DNA of 50,445 nucleotides from CAZSRX01 sp964609675 [NCBI: uncultured Bacteroidota bacterium]. GTDB taxonomy: Bacteria; CLD3; SB21. Within the stretch, counting starts at the first letter, position 1. Each line of letters begins with the position of its first letter. The position numbers and the translations under genes were made by a program. Below the pieces are notes generated by a model that was given only the letters and a program-made list of their open reading frames with translations, had not been told where the DNA came from and searched no databases. Positions 18,193 to 27,728 of this stretch are shown here, in pieces. Where the stretch lies: assembly GCA_964609675.1 (NCBI GenBank), contig CAZSRX010000030.1:1-50445 (forward strand). Reading direction: 5' to 3'.

Positions 18193-18206
18193 AAAAAACC
18201 TTTTAT

Positions 18207-20543
18207 TTAATAACGGTTAGACTTTTTCTTTTTGTTGGCCTTTGTTTTTCCGGTATGTATGTCGCAGAAATCTATTGGCTGAAACTTGGAATTAAAAACC
18301 TCAAAATACTTTTTCGGGCATGCGGGGTTAGCCAGCAAACCCGATTCTTCGCATATTTCCACTTTAACAACGCCGGCTGGCATGTCAAAATCTTCTGCCG
18401 GCAGGTCGAGCGCCTTATAAGCTTCAGCCATAAACCTTCCCCAGAGCGGTGAGGCCACAACCGCCCCCGGATTTTTACTCCCGAGATTGAATTCATAGGT
18501 ATCATAACCCACCCAAACGCCGGCTACGAGGCGGGGTGTATATCCCACAAACCATCCGTCGGTCCATTTTTGAGTCGTACCGGTTTTAACGGCCGCTATC
18601 CGGTCAAAACCATACCGCCGCGCAAAACGTCCTGTGCCGAATTCCGCGTCAATTCCTGATTTCATCATATCGGTCATTATATACGCTGTTTCCGGACTCA
18701 ATACTTCTTTTCTTTTCGGGATATTCTGCCAGATGATGTTGCCGTTACGATCTTCAATTTTCAATATGCTGACCGGTTCGGTTAAAACGCCTTTATTGGC
18801 AAAGACCGCATAGGCGGTAACGAGTTCGAGAGGTATCACATCCGATACACCGAGAGCGAGGGCGTCCACCGCCGGCATGGGTGTGGTGATGCCCATGCGT
18901 TGCGCGTACTGCACCACCTGCGTAGCCGGGACAACCTGCTGCATCAGACGCACCGAGACCAGATTGAGCGATTTGGCTAGCGCTTCCCGGAGTGTCGTCG
19001 GACCGCCTCGGCTGCCGTCGTAATTCTGCGGCGTCCAGCGGGTACCGTTTTCCATTATTAATACCACATCCTGGTTGAGTACTTTATAACTCGGCGAATA
19101 CCCGTTATCAATGGCCGCCGTATATAAAAACGGCTTAAAAGTCGAGCCGGCCTGCCGTTTTATCTGGGTCACATGATTCAACTTATATTTCTGAAAATCT
19201 CTTCCGCCTATCATGGCGAGTATATGACCGTTGGTCGGATCCATCGCCACAAAGGCCGCCTGTACCGTACCGTAAAAAGCGGCCATAGAATCCGTCATCG
19301 ACTTATCGCTCAAAATGCGGTTGATTTCTTCAATCGAATAATTATCCCGCGAAAGGTATTTTTTCAGGTAAAACGCTGGATTGCCCTTGATGACTTTGGC
19401 GCCAAAACGGTCGAGCCCCTCAAATTTTTCAGCGACACTCTGTTGATAGGCTTTATTGGCTATGGCCTGAAGCCGCGTATCCAGTGTGGTGTAAACTTTC
19501 AGTCCGTCTTCGTATAGATTGATTTTAAGTTTCTCTTTCATGGACTCCAGTTCCATCCGGACATGCTCCGAAAAATAAGGCGCGGAACCCGGATCGTCGG
19601 ATTCGTATCGGAGTACCAGTCGCACTTTTTTCGTTCGGGCGCTGTCATATTCCGCAGCGGTTATGTAGCCGCAGTCGAGCATCCTTTTCAGTACAACATT
19701 CTTACGCTGATCGGCAGCTTTGAGGTTATACATAAAATACGAGGGCGACTGCAAATGGCCCACCAGATAGGCAGTCTCCTCTAACGAAAGATTCTTAACC
19801 TCCTTGGCAAAGAATATTTTCGCCGCCGAATGAATCCCGTAAGCCTGATGGCCGAAATACATATGCGTCAGGTACATTTCAATAATCTCATTCTTCGAGT
19901 ATTTTCGCTCAATCTGAAGAGCCGTCAGGATTTCCTTGTATTTCCTCGAAAGTGTTTTCTCTGACCCGAAGTACAGATTTCGCGCCAACTGCTGCGTCAA
20001 GGAGCTGAATCCTTCCTTACTGCTCAGGGACACCACATTAACGCCCAGCGCTTTGACAAACCGTATCAGATCAACCCCCCAGTGCTCATAAAAACGATGA
20101 TCTTCCGTCGCCAGCAGAGCATGAATAACGTTCTTGGGTATTTCTTGGAATGGCACGCGCGTCCGGCGCTCTTTATAAAACTCCTTGATGACCTTGCCGT
20201 CAAGAGAATAGACTTTAGTTGATAGTTTGGGCTCATAAACTTCCAACTGCTCAATGGACGGCAAATCGCGGCTGTAATATAAGGCGGCGCCCGCAAGAAC
20301 TAAAATAACGGTAACGGACATTATGAAAAATATCTTGACGCCACGCCATAATGATTTTTTTATGTGTGATGGGTTATTTTTTTTGGGACCTTCTGCCATA
20401 GCGTTTTTTGCAGGGATTACATCCTCGGTGTCAGGTATTTCAAGAATTTCTGCATTCAGTTCGTCGGACTCGTTAATATCCTTACTTTCTGATGACAAAT
20501 CGTAGCTGATTTTCTGATTGTTGTCCCTTCGTTTTCTTAGCAT
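18207..20543 (-). CDS. Class A penicillin-binding protein (PBP1A)
   Basis: A 778-residue bifunctional peptidoglycan synthase. A cytoplasmic N-tail of about 70 charged residues precedes one membrane segment (IFFIMSVTVILVLAGAALYY). The GT51 glycosyltransferase domain has the catalytic ATEDHRFYEHWG near residue 145 and SSLTQQLARN. The transpeptidase domain has SxxK as GSTFKPF near residue 470, SxN as SLN and KTGT near residue 650. The C-terminus ends in a Lys-rich tail. It polymerises and cross-links glycan strands in the periplasm. It is encoded 21 bp after fmt. An AGGAGA sequence lies rather far (about 12 bp) upstream of the ATG. Confidence 0.94.
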   Translation of the reverse strand: MLRKRRDNNQKISYDLSSESKDINESDELNAEILEIPDTEDVIPAKNAMAEGPKKNNPSHIKKSLWRGVKIFFIMSVTVILVLAGAALYYSRDLPSIEQLEVYEPKLSTKVYSLDGKVIKEFYKERRTRVPFQEIPKNVIHALLATEDHRFYEHWGVDLIRFVKALGVNVVSLSSKEGFSSLTQQLARNLYFGSEKTLSRKYKEILTALQIERKYSKNEIIEMYLTHMYFGHQAYGIHSAAKIFFAKEVKNLSLEETAYLVGHLQSPSYFMYNLKAADQRKNVVLKRMLDCGYITAAEYDSARTKKVRLVLRYESDDPGSAPYFSEHVRMELESMKEKLKINLYEDGLKVYTTLDTRLQAIANKAYQQSVAEKFEGLDRFGAKVIKGNPAFYLKKYLSRDNYSIEEINRILSDKSMTDSMAAFYGTVQAAFVAMDPTNGHILAMIGGRDFQKYKLNHVTQIKRQAGSTFKPFLYTAAIDNGYSPSYKVLNQDVVLIMENGTRWTPQNYDGSRGGPTTLREALAKSLNLVSVRLMQQVVPATQVVQYAQRMGITTPMPAVDALALGVSDVIPLELVTAYAVFANKGVLTEPVSILKIEDRNGNIIWQNIPKRKEVLSPETAYIMTDMMKSGIDAEFGTGRFARRYGFDRIAAVKTGTTQKWTDGWFVGYTPRLVAGVWVGYDTYEFNLGSKNPGAVVASPLWGRFMAEAYKALDLPAEDFDMPAGVVKVEICEESGLLANPACPKKYFEVFNSKFQPIDFCDIHTGKTKANKKKKSNRY

Positions 20544-20564
20544 GTGGCTTTTAAAATCTCCTAT

Positions 20565-21500
20565 TTATTCAAATCGGGACAATATTTCAACCCGGTACCC
20601 ACGCAGGTACTCCGATGCTGTCATTCTTTTTTTGGATTGGGGTTGCAGTTCTTTAATATGGATGATTTTATTATCGCCCGCTGCAACGCGGATATCGGTA
20701 TGCGGATTTATGGACAGGATGGTCCCCGGATCGGCCGCTTCGGTAACGCATTCTGAAATATCGGCGCGGTATATTTTGATACTTTCTCCCTGATAGGTCG
20801 TCCATGCGCAGGGATATGGCGACAGTCCACGGATGAAGTTTTTTATTGCCTGCGCGGGACGGTTCCAGTTTATCCGGGTGTTTTCTTTGTTTAACTTCGG
20901 CGCCGGCGATGCAAGCGATTCATCCTGAATCCAGGGACGCGCGCGGTTGTTTTCAATCATCGCTATCGTTTCGATGACGGCTTCCGCGCCCAGTACGGCC
21001 AGACGGTCGTGCAGTTCACCGGCCGTTTCGTCTTCGCCGATTTCGGTTTTTTTTTGCAAAATTATATTCCCGGTATCGACTTTCTCTTTAAGGAAAAACG
21101 TTGTAACGCCGGTTTCTTTTTCACCGTTCATAATCGCGCGGTTGATTGGCGCCGCGCCACGGTATTTCGGAAGAAGGGAAGCGTGCAGGTTGATACTGCC
21201 AAGTTTCGGAATCGTGAAAATTTCCTTCGGAAGAATGCGAAATGCGATGACGACTATCAAATCGGGATCTGATTTTCGTATCGTTTCCGCAAATGCCGGA
21301 TCTTTCAGGTTTTCCGGCTGTATCACCGGAAGGCCCAGTTCTAGGGCGGCCGATTTCACGGGCGTAAACGACACCTTCTGACCGCGGCCTCTCGGCAGAT
21401 CTGGCGCCGTAATCACGCTCACGATATCATGCCCCGATTGCGCCGTTTTAATAAGTCCCGCAACCGCGAATTCCGCCGTTCCCATAAATATTATACGCAT
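20565..21500 (-). CDS. fmt: Methionyl-tRNA formyltransferase
   Basis: A 311-residue enzyme that formylates initiator Met-tRNA using 10-formyl-tetrahydrofolate. The N-terminal Rossmann domain begins MRIIFMGTAEFA. The active-site region shows SINLHASLLPKYRGAAPINRAIMNGEKETGVT, with the formyl-transfer Asn and His, and D of VDTGNI. The C-terminal domain (about residues 205-311) binds the acceptor stem. Length is normal. It is the first gene of the minus-strand run ending in mutS. A def gene is not beside it. Confidence 0.95.
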   Translation of the reverse strand: MRIIFMGTAEFAVAGLIKTAQSGHDIVSVITAPDLPRGRGQKVSFTPVKSAALELGLPVIQPENLKDPAFAETIRKSDPDLIVVIAFRILPKEIFTIPKLGSINLHASLLPKYRGAAPINRAIMNGEKETGVTTFFLKEKVDTGNIILQKKTEIGEDETAGELHDRLAVLGAEAVIETIAMIENNRARPWIQDESLASPAPKLNKENTRINWNRPAQAIKNFIRGLSPYPCAWTTYQGESIKIYRADISECVTEAADPGTILSINPHTDIRVAAGDNKIIHIKELQPQSKKRMTASEYLRGYRVEILSRFE

Positions 21501-21733
21501 TCTTATCCGTTCAAAATCCGCGTTAATTTAAATTTTGTATCCGTTTCAAGCGACAAGTTTTTTTCACAAATTGACTTTCAGTTTTTCTGTAATCTGTGAA
21601 TATTAGCGGCTATTCTGCTGCAAGATGAATCATACAAAATATTTTTCAAATTTACAAAATATTTGAATTTCATTTCTCTTTTCAATAAGTTCTTTCCTTG
21701 TTTTTGAAATTGAATTAAAAAAGGATGACGGTC

Positions 21734-23089
21734 ATGGCTGCCCCCGATATTATGGAAAAATTGGTATCACTCTGCAAACGACGCGGTTTTATTTTTCAGT
21801 CCAGCGAAATTTACGGCGGACTCAACGGTTGCTGGGACTACGGCCCGCTGGGCGTAGAGCTTTTAAATAACCTCAAGAATGCGTGGTGGCGCTCGATGAC
21901 CCTGCGCAACGATATCGAGGGCATCGACGCCGCTATTCTCATGCACCCGCGCGTGTGGGAAGCCAGCGGACACGTGGAAAATTTCACCGACCCGATGGTG
22001 GACTGCAAAGAATGCAAGGCCCGGTTCCGCGCCGATCAGATTGACGAAGCGATGTGCGGCAATAAAGCGTACAAAGGCCGCAAAGCCCGAAAATGTTGTG
22101 ATGAAGGCAAATTCACCGAAGCCCGACAGTTCAACCTGATGTTTAAATCCTACATCGGCCCGCTGGAAGACGCCAGCGCGATTGTGTACCTGCGGCCCGA
22201 AACAGCGCAGGGCATTTACGTCAATTTCTATAATGTCAAAGACACCATGCGGCAAAAAGTCCCTTTCGGCATCGCGCAGATCGGCAAGGCATTCCGCAAC
22301 GAGATTAACACGAAGAATTTCCTCTTCCGAACGCGCGAATTCGAACAGATGGAAATGCAGTTCTTTGTCAAACCCGGCACCGATATGCAATGGTTCGAAT
22401 ACTGGCGCGAAGAACGAAAAAAATGGTATATGGGTCTCGGTATGGCCCCGGATAAACTCAATTTCCACGAACATGAAAAACTCGCTCATTACGCTTCCGC
22501 GGCCATAGACATCGAATTCCTTTTCCCGTTCGGCTGGGGTGAGATTGAGGGCATCCACAACCGCACCGATTATGACCTGAAACGCCATCAGGAATTTTCC
22601 GGGAAAAATCTCGAATACTTTGACGATGAAACCAAAGAAAAATTCATTCCGTACGTGATTGAAACCTCCGCCGGTGCTTCCCGCGGTCTTATGGCGTTTT
22701 TGGTGAATGCGTACAACGAAGACGAAGCGCCCACCGGAGACGGAAAAACGGAAATCCGCACGGTTATGAAATTCCATCCCGTCCTCGCCCCAATAAAAGC
22801 GGCTATTCTTCCTCTCGTAAAAAAAGACAGCATGCCCGAAATTTCCATGAACCTGTTCAATTCGCTGAAACATCAGATGAAAGTCTTTTATGACGAATCC
22901 GGCACCGTCGGCAAACGCTACCGCCGCCAGGACGAAGTCGGTACCCCGTTCTGCATCACTATCGACAGCGAAACGCTTCAAAACCAGACCGTCACTGTCC
23001 GCGACCGTGACCAAATGACGCAGGAACGAATTGCCATCGATTCGGTTAAAAATTATCTGAACGATAAACTGGCTTTGTATGTCGGTTAA
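21734..23089 (+). CDS. glyQS: Glycyl-tRNA synthetase, single-chain dimeric type
   Basis: A 451-residue class II synthetase of the alpha2 type, which charges tRNA-Gly. Typical motifs are CKRRGFIFQSSEIYGGLNGCWDYGPLG, the motif 2 region FRNEINTKNFLFRTREFEQMEMQFF, and the motif 3 region TSAGASRGLMAFLVNAY. A cysteine cluster (CKEC near residue 90, then C and CC) resembles the zinc-like insertion of this type. I chose the ATG at 21734 because AAGGA at 21721-21725 is well placed for it, whereas it overlaps the earlier ATG at 21725. A 412-residue antisense frame over the gene is a shadow. Confidence 0.95.
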   Translation: MAAPDIMEKLVSLCKRRGFIFQSSEIYGGLNGCWDYGPLGVELLNNLKNAWWRSMTLRNDIEGIDAAILMHPRVWEASGHVENFTDPMVDCKECKARFRADQIDEAMCGNKAYKGRKARKCCDEGKFTEARQFNLMFKSYIGPLEDASAIVYLRPETAQGIYVNFYNVKDTMRQKVPFGIAQIGKAFRNEINTKNFLFRTREFEQMEMQFFVKPGTDMQWFEYWREERKKWYMGLGMAPDKLNFHEHEKLAHYASAAIDIEFLFPFGWGEIEGIHNRTDYDLKRHQEFSGKNLEYFDDETKEKFIPYVIETSAGASRGLMAFLVNAYNEDEAPTGDGKTEIRTVMKFHPVLAPIKAAILPLVKKDSMPEISMNLFNSLKHQMKVFYDESGTVGKRYRRQDEVGTPFCITIDSETLQNQTVTVRDRDQMTQERIAIDSVKNYLNDKLALYVG

Positions 23090-23155
23090 TATTTCATTCA
23101 TATTTCTCGAGTATTAAGTGCGTTTCCCAAAAAAACAAGATAAAGCCCCTTATTA

Positions 23156-24385
23156 ATGGAAAAACAAAATATCGACCTTTCGGACCTGCGCATTAACCGT
23201 AACAAGCCGGATTACGAAGAGGAAGCCCGGAAAAAAAAGAAGACAATAGTCAATGTTTTAATTTTTCTTCTTGTTATTGCTGTAATTTTTGGCGTCTATA
23301 AGTTTTTTTTCCGTAACGCCATTAATGTTTCCGTTGTTACTGCGAATTACATCTATCCTTCTTCCTCGGCATCACTCCTTACCGCCAGCGGTTACATCGT
23401 TCCGCAGAGAAAAGCTTCCATAGCGTCCAAAGGGACCGGTCGTCTGGTCTATCTGGGCGTCGAAGAAGGCGATAAAGTTAAAAAAGGACAAATCATCGCG
23501 CGTCTTGAAAGCGACGATGTCCATGCGCGCTTAAATCAAGCGCTGGCACAATTGGATATGGCCAAAGCCCAGCTCAATCAGGAAGAAGTAAATTTTAACC
23601 AAATACAAAAGGATTTTCAAAGAAGAGAATCCCTGTTTCAAACCAAAGTCATAACCGAATCGGAATATGACATTGCCAAAGCGCAATATCTGGCATCCGA
23701 AGCACGAATAAACTCAGCCCGTGCTACCATTAAAGCATACGAAGCCGCGGTGGCAGGCGCAAAGATTGATATAGAAAATACCATAATCCGTGCTCCGTTC
23801 GATGGCACGGTGCTCACAAAAGATGCTGATGTCGGCGAAATTGTCGCCCCCTTCGCCTCATCTTTAAACTCACGCGGCGCGGTTGTCACTATGGCCGACA
23901 TGACCTCTTTACAGCTTGAAGCCGATGTTTCAGAATCTTATATCGAACGCATCAAAACAGAACAACCCTGCGAGATTATTCTCGACGCCTATCCCGATAA
24001 AAGATACCGTGGTGTCGTTTGGAAAATAGTGCCCACTGCCGACCGCGCCAAAGCAACAATTTTAACCAAGATTAAATTTCTTGAAATTGATGAACGGGTA
24101 CTTCCGGAAATGAGCGCCAAAGTTTCTTTTCTAACAGAACCCATTCCGGATAGTTTGCTCGCCGCAAAACCCAAATTAACAATACCTTTAAGCGCCATAA
24201 AAACAAGCGGAAACAAGCGTATCGTTTACAGGGTAATCAATAATTCTGCCGTGGAAACTGAAATTAATACAGGTGAAATCCTTTCTGACAAAATAGAAGT
24301 TACATTTGGACTAAAATCCGGCGATGTGATAGTTAATAATCCCCGGGAAGAAATCAGTGATAAAGAAAAACTTATTATCGAATAA
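23156..24385 (+). CDS. RND/MacA-type periplasmic adaptor
   Basis: A 409-residue membrane-fusion protein. After a charged N-terminus comes one membrane segment (VNVLIFLLVIAVIFGVYKFFF, about residues 31-51). A biotinyl-lipoyl-like half (GYIVPQRKASIASKGTGRLVYLGVEEGDKVKKGQIIARLES) follows, then a coiled-coil hairpin (about residues 125-195), the second lipoyl half (IRAPFDGTVLTKDADVGEIV), a beta-barrel and a membrane-proximal domain. The adaptor would link an inner-membrane ABC exporter to an outer-membrane channel. The next three genes encode the ATPase and two permeases. No outer-membrane TolC gene is in this cluster. Confidence 0.9.
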   Translation: MEKQNIDLSDLRINRNKPDYEEEARKKKKTIVNVLIFLLVIAVIFGVYKFFFRNAINVSVVTANYIYPSSSASLLTASGYIVPQRKASIASKGTGRLVYLGVEEGDKVKKGQIIARLESDDVHARLNQALAQLDMAKAQLNQEEVNFNQIQKDFQRRESLFQTKVITESEYDIAKAQYLASEARINSARATIKAYEAAVAGAKIDIENTIIRAPFDGTVLTKDADVGEIVAPFASSLNSRGAVVTMADMTSLQLEADVSESYIERIKTEQPCEIILDAYPDKRYRGVVWKIVPTADRAKATILTKIKFLEIDERVLPEMSAKVSFLTEPIPDSLLAAKPKLTIPLSAIKTSGNKRIVYRVINNSAVETEINTGEILSDKIEVTFGLKSGDVIVNNPREEISDKEKLIIE

Positions 24386-24402
24386 TTAATTAGGAGACTA
24401 TA

Positions 24403-25074
24403 ATGTCTTATATTGTTGAAATAAAAAATCTGTCAAAATCTTACCGCAGAGATAGCCTAATAATTCCTGTACTTGAAAACATTAATCTCACGGTTCCGGA
24501 TGGTGAATTTCTTGCCCTTATGGGGCCTTCGGGTTCCGGTAAGACTACACTATTGAACATGATAGCCGGTATTGATCGCCCTTCAGGCGGGGAGGTGTTT
24601 GTTGCCGGTACGAATCTGAATTCCTTAAGCGAAACAGCTCTGGCAAAATGGCGCTCTAACCATGTAGGTTTCGTTTTCCAATTTTATAACCTAATGCCCG
24701 TTCTGACCGCCTTCGAAAATGTTGAGCTTCCGCTGCATCTGACAAATTTATCCAAAAAAGAACGCGATGCGCACGTGCGCAAAGTTCTTGAAATCGTTGG
24801 ATTGGGCGACCGGATGAAACATTATCCGAATCAGCTTTCCGGCGGTCAGCAGCAAAGAGTGGCTATTGCGCGAGCCATCGTAAGCGACCCGACTTTGATA
24901 GTAGCCGATGAGCCCACCGGCGATTTAGACCGTCAATCCGCGCAGGATATCATGGACCTTCTGGCTAGACTGAATTCCGAACTGAAGAAAACAATCATTA
25001 TGGTTACCCATGACCAGCACGCCGCCGAAAAAGCCCATACAAAACGTCATCTGGATAAAGGAACTCTTGAATAG
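24403..25074 (+). CDS. ABC transporter ATPase, MacB/LolD type
   Basis: A 223-residue ATPase with Walker [10 protein letters not shown] near residue 42, Q-loop [10 protein letters not shown], signature [14 protein letters not shown] near residue 145, Walker [13 protein letters not shown] and the H-loop VTHDQHA. The sequence belongs to the MacB/LolD/FtsE group that drives mechanotransmission rather than classic substrate pumping. It follows the adaptor gene by 17 bp with an AGGAG site, so it is the motor of the neighbouring permeases. The C-terminus is short and ends at KGTLE. Confidence 0.93.
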   Translation: MSYIVEIKNLSKSYRRDSLIIPVLENINLTVPDGEFLALMGPSGSGKTTLLNMIAGIDRPSGGEVFVAGTNLNSLSETALAKWRSNHVGFVFQFYNLMPVLTAFENVELPLHLTNLSKKERDAHVRKVLEIVGLGDRMKHYPNQLSGGQQQRVAIARAIVSDPTLIVADEPTGDLDRQSAQDIMDLLARLNSELKKTIIMVTHDQHAAEKAHTKRHLDKGTLE

Positions 25075-25186
25075 AAACACATAAACCTAATAAAAATAAA
25101 TTTTAAACTGCGAATAAATACAAATTTTCGCTTGTCGTGTCTTCCTCGGGTAAAATTATGAATCATCTCATGAATAGGAAATGAAA

Positions 25187-26344
25187 ATGGTTGCGAAATT
25201 ACTTATAAAAAATATTTTTCGGCATAAATTACGCACGTTTCTCACTATTACCGGTCTGGCGGTTGCCGTTCTGGCTTTTTGTTTTTTACGCACTGTGGTA
25301 ACCGCCTGGGATTCCGGTATTGAAGCGGCGGCGGTTGATCGCCTGATAGTCAGGCATTCCGTTTCTTTCATTTTTCCGCTTCCGTATGCCTATAAGGAAA
25401 AAATCAAAAAAGTACCCGGCGCTGAAAAAGTTACCTTCGCCAACTGGTTCGGTGGAACCTATATTGACCAATCCCATTTCTTTGCGCGTATGGCCGTCGA
25501 ACCCGAGACCTTCTTTGAGGTGTATCCTGAATACATACTCCCAAAAGATCAGTTTGAGGCTTTTCTGAAAGAACGAAACTCCTGCGTGGTTGGAGCCGAT
25601 ATCGCAAAGGCCGAAAATTTTAAAATCGGCGATATCATCCCTTTGGAAGGAGATATTTACCCCGGCCGCTGGGAATTCGTCGTTCGCGGAATTTATCAGC
25701 CCAGGGATAAAATAACCGACGGAACCGGTATGTTTTTCCATTGGAAGTATGTGGATGAACGCATGAAAATCGAAATGCCCGGACGCGAAGGCGATGTTGG
25801 ATGGTATGTCGTTAAAATCGACAACCCGAATCAAGCTCCGTATATATCAGAAAATATTGACGCGCAATTTGCCAATTCCGCCGCTGAAACCAAAACCGAG
25901 TCCGAACGCGTATTCGGCCAGAACATGATGGGCTCGATGAACGCGATTATCATTTCCATTAATATCATGTCTTTTGTCATTATTTGCGTGATAATGCTGG
26001 TGCTTGGCAACACCATGATTATGTCTGTCCGTGAGCGCACCACCGAATACGCCGTCATGAAAACGCTTGGTTTTTCCTCATTCCACATCACGGGATTGAT
26101 TGCCGGCGAATCGCTTATTATATCGTTCATCGGAGCCGGACTCGGGCTTTTTCTTTCGATTCCGGTAATCGAGGGTTTTTCACAGGTTGTCCCTAAAGGC
26201 TGGTTCCCGATTTTCAATCTGGAAGATATTACCGTCATTTTCGCTATCCTCGCCGCCTTTTTTGTCGCGGTTTTTTCGGCGCTGTTTCCCTTAATTAAAA
26301 CAATTCGTACTAAAATTGTTGACGGATTACGTTTTATTGGTTAA
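25187..26344 (+). CDS. FtsX/MacB-type ABC permease, first subunit
   Basis: A permease of about 385 residues with the FtsX-like layout: an N-terminal membrane helix (FLTITGLAVAVLAFCFL), a large periplasmic domain (about residues 50-255), then three C-terminal helices (IIISINIMSFVIICVIMLVLG, SLIISFIGAGLGLFLS and TVIFAILAAFFVAVFSALF). The loop motif VRERTTEYAVMKTLGFS is the coupling-helix signature of FtsX permeases. I chose ATG 25187 rather than 25181 because AGGAA (25176-25180) is well spaced only for the second. Together with the next gene it probably forms a heterodimeric membrane part of the exporter. Confidence 0.88.
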   Translation: MVAKLLIKNIFRHKLRTFLTITGLAVAVLAFCFLRTVVTAWDSGIEAAAVDRLIVRHSVSFIFPLPYAYKEKIKKVPGAEKVTFANWFGGTYIDQSHFFARMAVEPETFFEVYPEYILPKDQFEAFLKERNSCVVGADIAKAENFKIGDIIPLEGDIYPGRWEFVVRGIYQPRDKITDGTGMFFHWKYVDERMKIEMPGREGDVGWYVVKIDNPNQAPYISENIDAQFANSAAETKTESERVFGQNMMGSMNAIIISINIMSFVIICVIMLVLGNTMIMSVRERTTEYAVMKTLGFSSFHITGLIAGESLIISFIGAGLGLFLSIPVIEGFSQVVPKGWFPIFNLEDITVIFAILAAFFVAVFSALFPLIKTIRTKIVDGLRFIG

Positions 26345-26460
26345 TTAAACAGTTAATTTAACTACCTTATGAAATTTAAACGACCTGCTATGAAAAATAA
26401 ATATCTACGTACATTCCGAAAAAAATTTAAATTCGTTTTTTGATTCAAAAGGAATTAGCC

Positions 26461-27630
26461 ATGAAAATCACCTTAAAATACATTGCCCGAAATTTTAAAA
26501 ACCGCAAACTAACCACCTTGATCACGGTTAGCGGCATAACGCTTGTGGTCTTTGTATTTACAGCCGTACTCATGATGGCCGAGGGAGTACAGCAAACATT
26601 AAAATCCACCGGTCTGGATGATAACGTACTAATAGCCCGCAAGGCTTCCAACGGGGAAGTATCCAGCATCATTGACGGCGAAACCGTAAACGTTATTTCA
26701 TCCATGCCCCTGATTGCCAAAACCGAGGATGGGCGCCCTATAGTCTCCCCGGAACCGGTAGGCGTTATTAATTTATATAAATCTCCGGATATCATGAGCA
26801 ACATCGCTTTACGGGGTGTATCTCCCGAAGTATTCCGTTTACGACCTCAAATTAAAATTATTGATGGCAGGATGATTAACTGGGGAGCACGGGAAATCCT
26901 CGCCGGAGCATCCGTTGCCAAATCGTTTCAGGGAGCAAAAATCGGCGATAAGGTTAAATTTGCAGGCGATTTCTGGCCGGTAGTCGGAATATTTGACGCC
27001 GGAGGAAGTGGGTTTGATTCTGAATTGTGGGGCGACGCAAAACAATTATTAGCCGCTTATAACCGGGGCTCTTCCGTATCAACCATGACTGTCAAACTGG
27101 AGGACAAATTAAAGTACGAGGAATTTAAAAGTAATTTCAAATCGGACAAACGGCTGCAGTATTTTGAACCGAAGATTGAATCGCAGTATTTCGAGGAACA
27201 GTCCGAGGCTTTGGCCATATTCATCAGCGCGCTCGGATCTTTCGTAACTATCATTTTCAGTTTAGGAGCTACTATTGGCGCTCTGATTACCATGTACGCT
27301 TCCGTAGCTAACCGGACGACTGAAATCGGCACTTTGCGTGCGCTCGGATTCAGAAGAAGCCATGTCCTTTGGGCTTTCATGATAGAATCGATGTTAATGG
27401 CCCTGATGGCCGGTCTTGCCGGAATAATATTAGCCTCAGGACTTCAGTTCTTTTCGATTTCCACACTGAACTTTCAGACTTTTTCTCAGTTGGAATTCAA
27501 ATTCAGCCTGTCGCCCGGAATTGTTGTTACATCTATTATTTTCTCTTTATCTATGGGATTTTTAGGCGGATTCCTACCGTCAATCCGGGCGGCCCGTTTA
27601 AGCATCGTGGATTCTTTGAGAAACGCCTAA
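26461..27630 (+). CDS. FtsX/MacB-type ABC permease, second subunit
   Basis: A permease of about 389 residues with the same layout as its neighbour: N-terminal helix (LITVSGITLVVFVFTAVLMMA), a periplasmic domain with SxxGxxxxDE-type strands, and three C-terminal helices. The coupling motif is NRTTEIGTLRALGFRR. I prefer the ATG at 26461, preceded by AAAGGA, to an upstream TTG in the same frame. The two permeases differ strongly in sequence, which favours a heterodimer over a recent duplication. It ends 98 bp before the MarR gene. Confidence 0.88.
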   Translation: MKITLKYIARNFKNRKLTTLITVSGITLVVFVFTAVLMMAEGVQQTLKSTGLDDNVLIARKASNGEVSSIIDGETVNVISSMPLIAKTEDGRPIVSPEPVGVINLYKSPDIMSNIALRGVSPEVFRLRPQIKIIDGRMINWGAREILAGASVAKSFQGAKIGDKVKFAGDFWPVVGIFDAGGSGFDSELWGDAKQLLAAYNRGSSVSTMTVKLEDKLKYEEFKSNFKSDKRLQYFEPKIESQYFEEQSEALAIFISALGSFVTIIFSLGATIGALITMYASVANRTTEIGTLRALGFRRSHVLWAFMIESMLMALMAGLAGIILASGLQFFSISTLNFQTFSQLEFKFSLSPGIVVTSIIFSLSMGFLGGFLPSIRAARLSIVDSLRNA

Positions 27631-27665
27631 AAAATAAAAACTTTAAAAAATTTTTTCCATTATGC

Positions 27666-27694
27666 TTGACAAATCGATTTTTTTGTCTTATATT
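27666..27694 (+). promoter_or_regulatory. Sigma70-type promoter of the MarR gene
   Basis: A consensus -35 box TTGACA (27666-27671) and a near-consensus -10 box TATATT (27689-27694) with the optimal 17-bp spacing, 34 bp before the ATG. It is one of the strongest promoter matches in the window. Confidence 0.78.
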
Positions 27695-27695
27695 A

Positions 27696-27708
27696 TTAGG
27701 AATCCTAA
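27696..27708. promoter_or_regulatory. Palindromic MarR-type operator
   Basis: TTAGGAATCCTAA, a perfect palindrome around a central base, begins right after the -10 box and covers the expected transcription start. A further half-site, TTAGG, follows near 27715-27719. The position fits autorepression by the MarR protein encoded next. The factor-to-site link is inferred. Confidence 0.65.
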
Positions 27709-27728
27709 CTATTATTAGGGTGTTCAAT

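Noticed and set aside
21501-21733. T-box riboswitch upstream of glyQS
   Set aside because: The leader lacks the conserved T-box sequence and a terminator/antiterminator pair; only weak AT-rich inverted repeats (such as TTCACA/TGTGAA) are present.
21863-23101. Long (412-residue) minus-strand frame
   Set aside because: It lies entirely opposite glyQS, whose motifs are unmistakable; the antisense frame has no family features and results from codon bias.
27369-27728. N-terminal extension of the MarR protein (frame open from 27369)
   Set aside because: This part overlaps the permease gene in another frame, and the promoter and operator lie between it and the ATG at 27729.
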